Assembly (NCBI GenBank): GCA_026122225.1
Contig: JANEZZ010001960.1
Location: forward strand, 62,001 to 126,000
Length of the DNA stretch: 64,000 nucleotides
Origin: Heloderma charlesbogerti
Lineage: Eukaryota > Chordata > Lepidosauria > Squamata > Helodermatidae
Direction of reading: 5' to 3'
Both the position numbers and the translations under genes were made by a program. The notes under the pieces are model-generated. The model was given only the letters and a program-made list of their open reading frames with translations. It did not search any database and had not been told where the DNA came from. Below, in pieces: positions 58,386 through 64,000 of this stretch. Each line of letters starts with the position of its first letter. Within the stretch, counting starts at the first letter, position 1.

Positions 58386-58984
58386 TTTTAGTGCTAAAGT
58401 CTTTTTAAAGTCCTCCAGTATATCATTTTATTGGCTACTTGTGCCTCTTTTCTGTGGAGAGCATATTTTAATGTTGCGCTGATATTGCTTCTGCCTTTTA
58501 TACATCACCGACTGATACTTTCTGCTCATGAGACATTTTAAATAGCAGTGTCCATCAACACTCCAATCTATCATATTATATCTTCATTCTTTGTAATAGA
58601 TAAACCTCTATTATTGCTGATGGGTGAATAATTTGTTGGGCAAACTTAACCTTATTTTCTCTTTCCAAATTGTCTGTCATAATGTTGAAGGTATTTTATC
58701 TCTGAAAGCCATTTCCTGGATATGCACTGCAAATGGTACTTCCTTTTGAAGGTGGCTCAGAAATGTTTTGGCTAAATGGTTAGTTGAACACACCAAGTTA
58801 AAATGATGTCAGCTAATTGTAATTGGGCCTCTATCAGTCAATGAATGCAGGGCCTGTTCGCTGCATTAAAAAAAAAATCTGTTTGAATTTCGTCCTGGAA
58901 ATAAGTGCAGGATTATGAATCAAAGAAAATAAAACTTGCTAATTCACATCCAACAGGGCACAAAACAAAACAAGAGGTTCTAAT
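58386..58984. other. Unassigned intergenic sequence
   Basis: No recognisable gene or repeat. Confidence 0.5.
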
Positions 58985-60012
58985 GTCAAAATCAGCGCTG
59001 ACTCCAGGTTTTTGAGGGCTCTTGGGCAAGACACCACAATAGGTAGGGATGTATGAATCCCTTACCTTGCTCCGCTGAGGGGCATCCGCGGTGGGGGGGA
59101 GGCGCTCCGTCCCTCCCCCCGGAATCCTCAATGGGGGGGAGGCACTCCGTCCCTCCCCCCAGAATCCTGCCCGGCCCGCTCCGCTCCACAGCCAAGCCGC
59201 AGAGCTGCCGGCCGGCTCTGGCCACCCACAGCCAGACATCCGGCTGCTGGGTGGCCCTGCAGAGACGCAAATGGTGGCTGTCATAGCCGCTGCCATTTGC
59301 GTCCCTGTATTGAGCCGTGATAGGCTACATAAATATTTACGTAGCTCATCACGGCAGGGGGGAAAAAAAACCAACGTACGTAAATGGCGGTAGCTGCTGC
59401 CATTTGCGTACGCTGGGGTTCCCCCTCCCCCGCCGTGATAGGCTACGTAAATACTTACGTAGCTTATCACAGCCTCCATAAATATTTACGTAGCCTATCA
59501 CGACTTGAAGAGGAGGAAGCGAATGGCGGCCGCAGGACAGCCACCATTCGCAAAGCAGCATGCATGGGAGCAGGTAAGTGCTCCCTTTCGTGCGCCTTTC
59601 CTGGGGTGGGGGCGGCGGGGACTTCATCCCGCGACGGATTTTGGGGGGCCGAATGCACTGGCATTCAGCCTCACCGAGATCCGTTGCGGAATTCTCTGAC
59701 ATCCCTAACAATAGGCCTCCTTACTCAGTGAGCCAACCTTCTCATCACGATTGTCGCCAGCAACTATTGCTCCATCCTCCTTTCTTTGCTCCTCATCCTT
59801 GCTCCCACTTGCTTGCTTGACAGGCAAAGAGCCAGTGAGCAAGCAGGCCATAGCATCTACTGCTCCTCCTTCTCAACACCACTGTTGTCTGGCCAGCACA
59901 ACAGGCTGGTGAACAAACAGGTTGCAATGGTGAAGAGGAGGAGGAATTCTGGAAAGGGATGGGCTCTTGTCAGTGGGCCCCTGTTGGGGTGTGGGCCCTT
60001 AACAGGTGTCCA
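58985..60012 (-). repeat. Unclassified repeat Y, interrupted by hAT U
   Basis: In reverse complement it matches 30265-30603 on both sides of element U. Joining 59716 onward with 58985-59043 restores collinearity with the uninterrupted copy. Confidence 0.78.
59044..59707 (-). mobile_element. hAT-like foldback element U
   Basis: TAGGGATGTATGAAT to CATCCCTA, with exact 8-bp duplications ACAATAGG (59036-59043, 59708-59715). Donors: left GTAAGG (rc, about 59060-59065), right CAG|GTAAGT at 59574-59579. Two GGAGGCRCTCCGTCCCTCC blocks repeat in the alpha arm (59098 and 59139). Target is repeat Y. Confidence 0.93.
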
Positions 60013-60034
60013 ACCATCCTGGCCCTTGATGAGA

Positions 60035-60743
60035 GAATATATTAGTAGGGTTGGAAGGGGCCTACAAGAACATCGAGTCCAACCCCCTGCTCAATGCAGG
60101 AATCCTGGCAGAGCATCCCTGACAGATGGCTGTCCAGCCTCATCTTGAATGCCTCCAGTGTGGGAGAGCCCACCACCTCCCTAGGGAATTGGTTCCATTG
60201 TCGTATTGCTCTAACAGTCAGGACGTTTTTCCTGATGTTCAGACGGAATCTGGCTTCCTGTAACTTGAGCCCATTATTCCATGTCCTGCACTCTGGGATG
60301 ATCAAGAAGAGATCCTGGCCTTCCTCTCTGTGACAACATTTCAAGCACTTGAAGAGCGCTATCATATCTCCCCTCAGCCTTCTCTTCTCAAGGCTAAACA
60401 TGCCCAGTTCTTTCAGTCTCTCTTCATAGGGCTTTGTTTCCAGTCCCCTGATCATCTTTGTTGCCCTCCCCTGAACCCTCTCCAGCTTGTCTGCATCCTT
60501 CTTAAAATGCGGTGCTCAGAACTGGACACAGTACTCCAGATGAGGCCTAACCAGTGCTGAGTAGAGGGGAACTAGTACTTCACGTGATTTGGAAGCTATG
60601 CTTCTATTAATGCAGCCCAAAATAGCATTTGCCTTTTTTGCAGCCAAGTCACATTGTTGGCTCATATTCAGCTTGTGATCTACAACAATTCCAAGATCCT
60701 TCTCACTTGTAGTGTTGTTGAGCCATGTATCCCCCATCTAATG
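60035..60743 (-). mobile_element. CR1 LINE 3' part, 5' truncated
   Basis: The minus strand encodes TTSEKDLGIVVDHKLNMSQQ and SALVRPHLEYCVQF (60516-60737), then MIRGLETKPYEERLKELGMF and RLRGDMIALFK (60042-60455), with a frame change between them. The 3' end contains TTGGACTCGATGTTC near 60070. It complements the 3'-truncated CR1 at 45012. Confidence 0.87.
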
Positions 60744-60756
60744 ATGCCAGCCCTGG

Positions 60757-60850
60757 CCAAAAATTATTTATTTATTTATTATTTATTTATTTATTGCATT
60801 TATATCCCGCCTTTTTTCCTCTTGCAAGGAACCCAAGGCGGCTGAAATAT
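60757..60850 (-). mobile_element. L2-type 3' tail fragment
   Basis: (TTTA)n followed by GCATTTATATCCCGCC and ACCCAAGGCGGC is the reverse complement of a typical L2/SINE 3' end. Confidence 0.6.
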
Positions 60851-61104
60851 ATTTTGAAATATGTATGCCTATGGTTGCCTTCCATGGGCGGAAAATGTAT
60901 CTACCTGTTTTGCCTCGTCTCCCCACACTACAGCTCACCCCATTCATCTAGGTCCCCCAACCCCAATGTAGCATTTTCAGGGGACTGGAGGGGCTGCTGT
61001 GGAAGGGGGAGGAGGGGGAAGATGAAAGTCCACTCCGACCAGCTGAGTTGTATGCACCTAAACTTGGATCCAACTAGTTTTGGGTGCAAATGCTCTAAGT
61101 AAAA

Positions 61105-61375
61105 GCAACTTCATTTCATTTATTATATTTCTATACCGCCCCATATCCAAAGCTCTCTAGGTGGTTCACAAAACTTAAAAACCATTAAAATAAAATACAT
61201 TATATAAAAATATAAAAACCATTCACAGAGTGACATAAAACAAATAACACACACAACAACATATATCTAAAAAAATTTAAAGCAATCAGCCAGAGACAAT
61301 CAAGAGACTCATTATACACTGCCAAATGCCTGAGAGAAGAGGGCAGTTTTAACCTGGTGCCGAAAAGATGACCAT
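61105..61375 (-). mobile_element. L2 3'-end fragment
   Basis: TATACCGCCCCATATCCAAA, GCTCTCTAGGTGGTTCACAA and later GAGGGCAGTTTTAACCTGG fit the reverse complement of an L2 3' end. Confidence 0.65.
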
Positions 61376-61763
61376 GTTTTAAACTAAAGCACCAACAGAC
61401 ATAGACACATTTCATGTCCAAGTTCAAGTAATGTGGCAAAATTTGGGCATTGCAGTAAATTTGGGCACTGTGGTACTTGAGAGAGATCTGTTCATCCGTA
61501 GACATGTCTCTGATGGACACAAGTTTAGCAGTAATGTGAAAAGGGGTCTACACGTGTAGAGATGAGGGAGCAGCTTTGAGGCAGCAACTAAATTGTACCA
61601 GTCACATATAAATCATTCTTTTGACAACTACAGCAAAGGGAATGGAAGGAATCAGCATTCAGTGTGGTGGATGTGGCCCAGAGGCTGCCAGCTGCAGAAC
61701 TCTACATTTGACAATGAGGGTATTTTTGTCATTGTCACTTTCCTCCTCCATCATGTCAGGTCT
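61376..61763. other. Unassigned intergenic sequence
   Basis: No recognisable gene or repeat. Confidence 0.5.
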
Positions 61764-61771
61764 CTTCCTAG

Positions 61772-62355
61772 TAGGGATGTACGAAAGTCACTTACCTTTT
61801 CGAAGGGTGACATTTGCGGTAGGGGGGGAGGTGCTCCGTCCCTCCCCCCGAAATTCTGTCCAGCCGGCTCCGGTCCATGGAGATCCCGTGGAGCTGCCAG
61901 CCAGGGCTGCCCACAGCCAGACATCCAGCCGCTGGGCAGCCTGCAGGGATGCAAATGGCGGCTGCCATAGCTGCCACCATTTGCTTCCCTGTATTTTGCC
62001 ATGATAGGCTACATAAATATTTATGTAGCCTATCACGGCAAGCCAAAAAAAAAAAAAACAGCGGACGCAAATGGCAGCGGCTACTGCGGCCGCCATTTGC
62101 GTTCCTTTTTTTTCCCGCCATCTTAGCCTACGTAAATATTTACGCAGCCTATCATGGCTATGTTGAGGAAGCGAATTGCGGCCGCAGACGCGGCCGCCAT
62201 TCGCAAGTCAGCACGGACGGCAGCAGGTAAGTGCTCCGTTCCAGGCCCATTTCATGGGGGGGGCGGGGGCTTCGTTCCGCCACTGATTTCGGGGGGCCAA
62301 ATGCACTGGCATTTGGCCTCACTGAGATCCGTGGCGGAATTCTCTGACATCCCTA
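61772..62355 (-). mobile_element. hAT-like foldback element V
   Basis: Alpha end to beta end, with exact 8-bp duplications CTTCCTAG (61764-61771, 62356-62363). Donors: ACTTAC at 61790-61795 and CAG|GTAAGT at 62227-62232. The right part resembles G and U (GGAAGCGAATxGCGGCCGC block). Confidence 0.93.
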
Positions 62356-62363
62356 CTTCCTAG

Positions 62364-62824
62364 AGATTTCTTCTCCTCGTAGAGAGTTATTTACAACCCA
62401 GCTACAGAAGGAGGCTGGCTTTCCAAAAAGTATGTCCACCTTATTGAAAACATGCGAATCCACCAGGCTTTAATGTTTATCACTTTGATATCATCTTTGA
62501 CCATGATGATCAACAATCGCTAAGAATCTTTACTTAGAATGAATGTTATTGCTGAGTCTTGCTTTCTATGATGACATAGATGATAAGAATCATACACATT
62601 TCAGGTACTGTTTAATTCACCTTTTGCCTTTTATTTCTGTGCGTGTGTGTGTCTCAACCCATGCTCATCATCTTTTTGATCTCTCATCCCTTTATGCCTA
62701 TCTAGATTCTTTCTGCCTTTAAAGGCAGAAAGAAGCAATCTAAGCAATCACCAATGCTCAGATTTTTCTCATGGTTTAAAATTCATTCCAAGTTGCTGCT
62801 GGGCAAAAAATCTGTAGTGCACAC
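62364..62824. other. Unassigned intergenic sequence
   Basis: No recognisable gene; AT-rich. Confidence 0.5.
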
Positions 62825-63233
62825 TAGGGCTGTGCACGGACCCCTCGCACTGCTTCTGGTGTTTTCCACCCAGAGTCCATGGCGGAACAGAACAATCCCC
62901 CCCGCCACCCCGCGAAACCTCCTCGGGGGTAGCCTATCACGGCAACGCAGGGATACAAATGGCGTGGCGGCCACCATTTGCATCCCTGCATTAGCCGTGA
63001 CAGGCTACGTAAATACTTACGTAGCCTAACACGGCTAACGTAGCGAGGAAAATGGCAGCCGCAGACTGGGGCCACCATTTGCACCTGTGGACAGCCAGCA
63101 AAAGGTAGGTTCTGTCCCGGGGAGATTTCACGGGGTGGGGGGGGATTGTTCCGTTCCACCACAGACTCCAAGAGACAGATTCTAAAGAATCTGGCCTCAT
63201 TGGAGTCGGTGGCGGAATTCTCCGCCATCCCTA
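62825..63233. mobile_element. Chimeric hAT-like element W
   Basis: The left end TAGGGCTGTGCACGG is of the second family (as in X). After about 50 bp it joins sequence with GAGTCCATGGCGGAACAG, found in C. The right end is a TAGGGATG-type beta end (GGCGGAATTCTCC...CATCCCTA). The flanks GTGCACAC and CTCATATT do not match. Probably two elements fused by deletion. Confidence 0.65.
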
Positions 63234-64000
63234 CTCATATTGCACTGGATTGCTTTGCCACACAGTGGAGTGTTACTGAAATAAAAAGGTAATTAACATA
63301 AATAGTATATGTCTAGTCCTTTTTCAACACTGTCTTGAAATGGGACGTGTAGCGTTGCTGGAACAACAACCTAGTATGCACATGCATGCATGCACAGAGA
63401 GAGAGAGACACACACACACACACACACAACAGCAAAAGAAAAGCAGAACTACCTAAGCAAATCTTGTGTTTCTTTAATTTATTGTTTAATATTTCATGTT
63501 CTTTTATGGAAGGCAGGTTAAGTTCAAAAAATACAGGAAGACAGCAGAGGCGATAAGAGCCAAAAGCAAGCAAACAATAAAAATAAAAACCCTTCTTTAA
63601 TTTTTGTTTTGGGAGGATCAACACAGAAAAGAAACAGGCGGTTCACTTCAGCATGGGGGCGGGGGGATCCGAACACTAAACATGTTGGCTGCTATAATAT
63701 GCCTTTCTTTAAGAATTTAGAAAGCAAGAAAAAAATGAAATGGTTGACTATGACTTTAAAAGGGGGGTGGAGGAACATGCCCAGAAGTCAATGTTTGTTT
63801 TTAAGAATCTAAATAAGACTGGGTTTTAAAAATCTAGAAGAGATAGAGTTGAAAGACAAAAACGACAAGAAAATAGAATGGGGAAAGCAGAAGTGAGGGG
63901 CAACCTTAAAAAACAAATGCAGCCTTTTCCAGAGTCCACAAGCAACATGAACAATGGAATGATGGGGAGGTAGCAGCAACAAGCAAAAAAAAAAGCTATG
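63234..64000. other. Unassigned intergenic sequence with (GA)n(CA)n
   Basis: The microsatellite lies at about 63396-63430. No recognisable gene to the window end. Confidence 0.5.

Overview
The window looks like intergenic DNA from a squamate reptile (lizard or snake). The evidence is the repeat mixture: a BovB/RTE LINE close to full length, several CR1 and L2 LINEs with ORFs resembling reptilian copies, tRNA-derived SINEs of the CORE/MIR type common in squamates, solo LTRs and many hAT-type elements. The species cannot be named from this. I found no convincing host gene, tRNA or rRNA. All extended protein homology that I recognise belongs to retrotransposons, and every copy is broken.

The dominant feature is a family of at least 22 short (about 0.5-1.1 kb, one enlarged to 4.4 kb by a nested LINE) hAT-like non-autonomous elements, labelled A-V here. 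Each starts TAGGGATG (or a close variant) and ends CATCCCTA. Nearly all have an 8-bp target-site duplication: exact or 7 of 8 bases in 20 copies, weaker in B and N. The elements are built almost wholly of hairpins: repeated palindromes containing GGCTACGTAAA/TTTACGTAGCC or AGTCTACGTAAA/TTTACGTAGACT, ATGGCGGC/GCCGCCAT palindromes, and in many copies a central palindrome of about 250 bp. The two ends differ. A beta end carries a hairpin around GCCGAATGC/GCATTCGGC and GGC-rich sequence. An alpha end carries G-tract hairpins. Near almost every end lies an outward-pointing consensus 5' splice site (AG|GTAAGT). In several copies the beta arm reads outward as an ATG-initiated open stretch that runs to that splice site. 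No transposase for the family is present.

Layout. 1-680: tandem satellite-like repeat. 1393-10410: one L2 LINE (+) split by four hAT insertions (A-D). Insertion A itself contains a BovB LINE (-), which contains half of another hAT copy. 10.4-21 kb: low-identity sequence with hAT E, F, a second-family foldback element (14005-14902), CR1 fragments, small foldback MITEs and a SINE. 21.3-22.4 kb: L2 (-). 23.8-34.8 kb: hAT G-J and two solo LTRs of one family in opposite orientation. 35-39 kb: hAT K, a MITE and unremarkable sequence. 39.2-42.5 kb: CR1 (+) interrupted by L and M. 43.1-44.6 kb: N and O. 45.0-50.5 kb: CR1 (-), with both ORFs recognisable, interrupted by P, Q and R. 51-54.2 kb: S, T and a strong 150-nt hairpin. 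56.5-57.7 kb: L2 (+). 58.9-60.0 kb: an unclassified repeat interrupted by U. 60.0-60.7 kb: CR1 (-). 61.8-63.2 kb: V and a chimeric copy W.

The nesting gives a relative chronology: the L2 and CR1 copies came first, then hAT insertions, then BovB, then further hAT insertion. The hAT family was therefore mobile over a long period. The idea that these elements act as portable outward promoters and first exons is inference, and RNA data could settle it.
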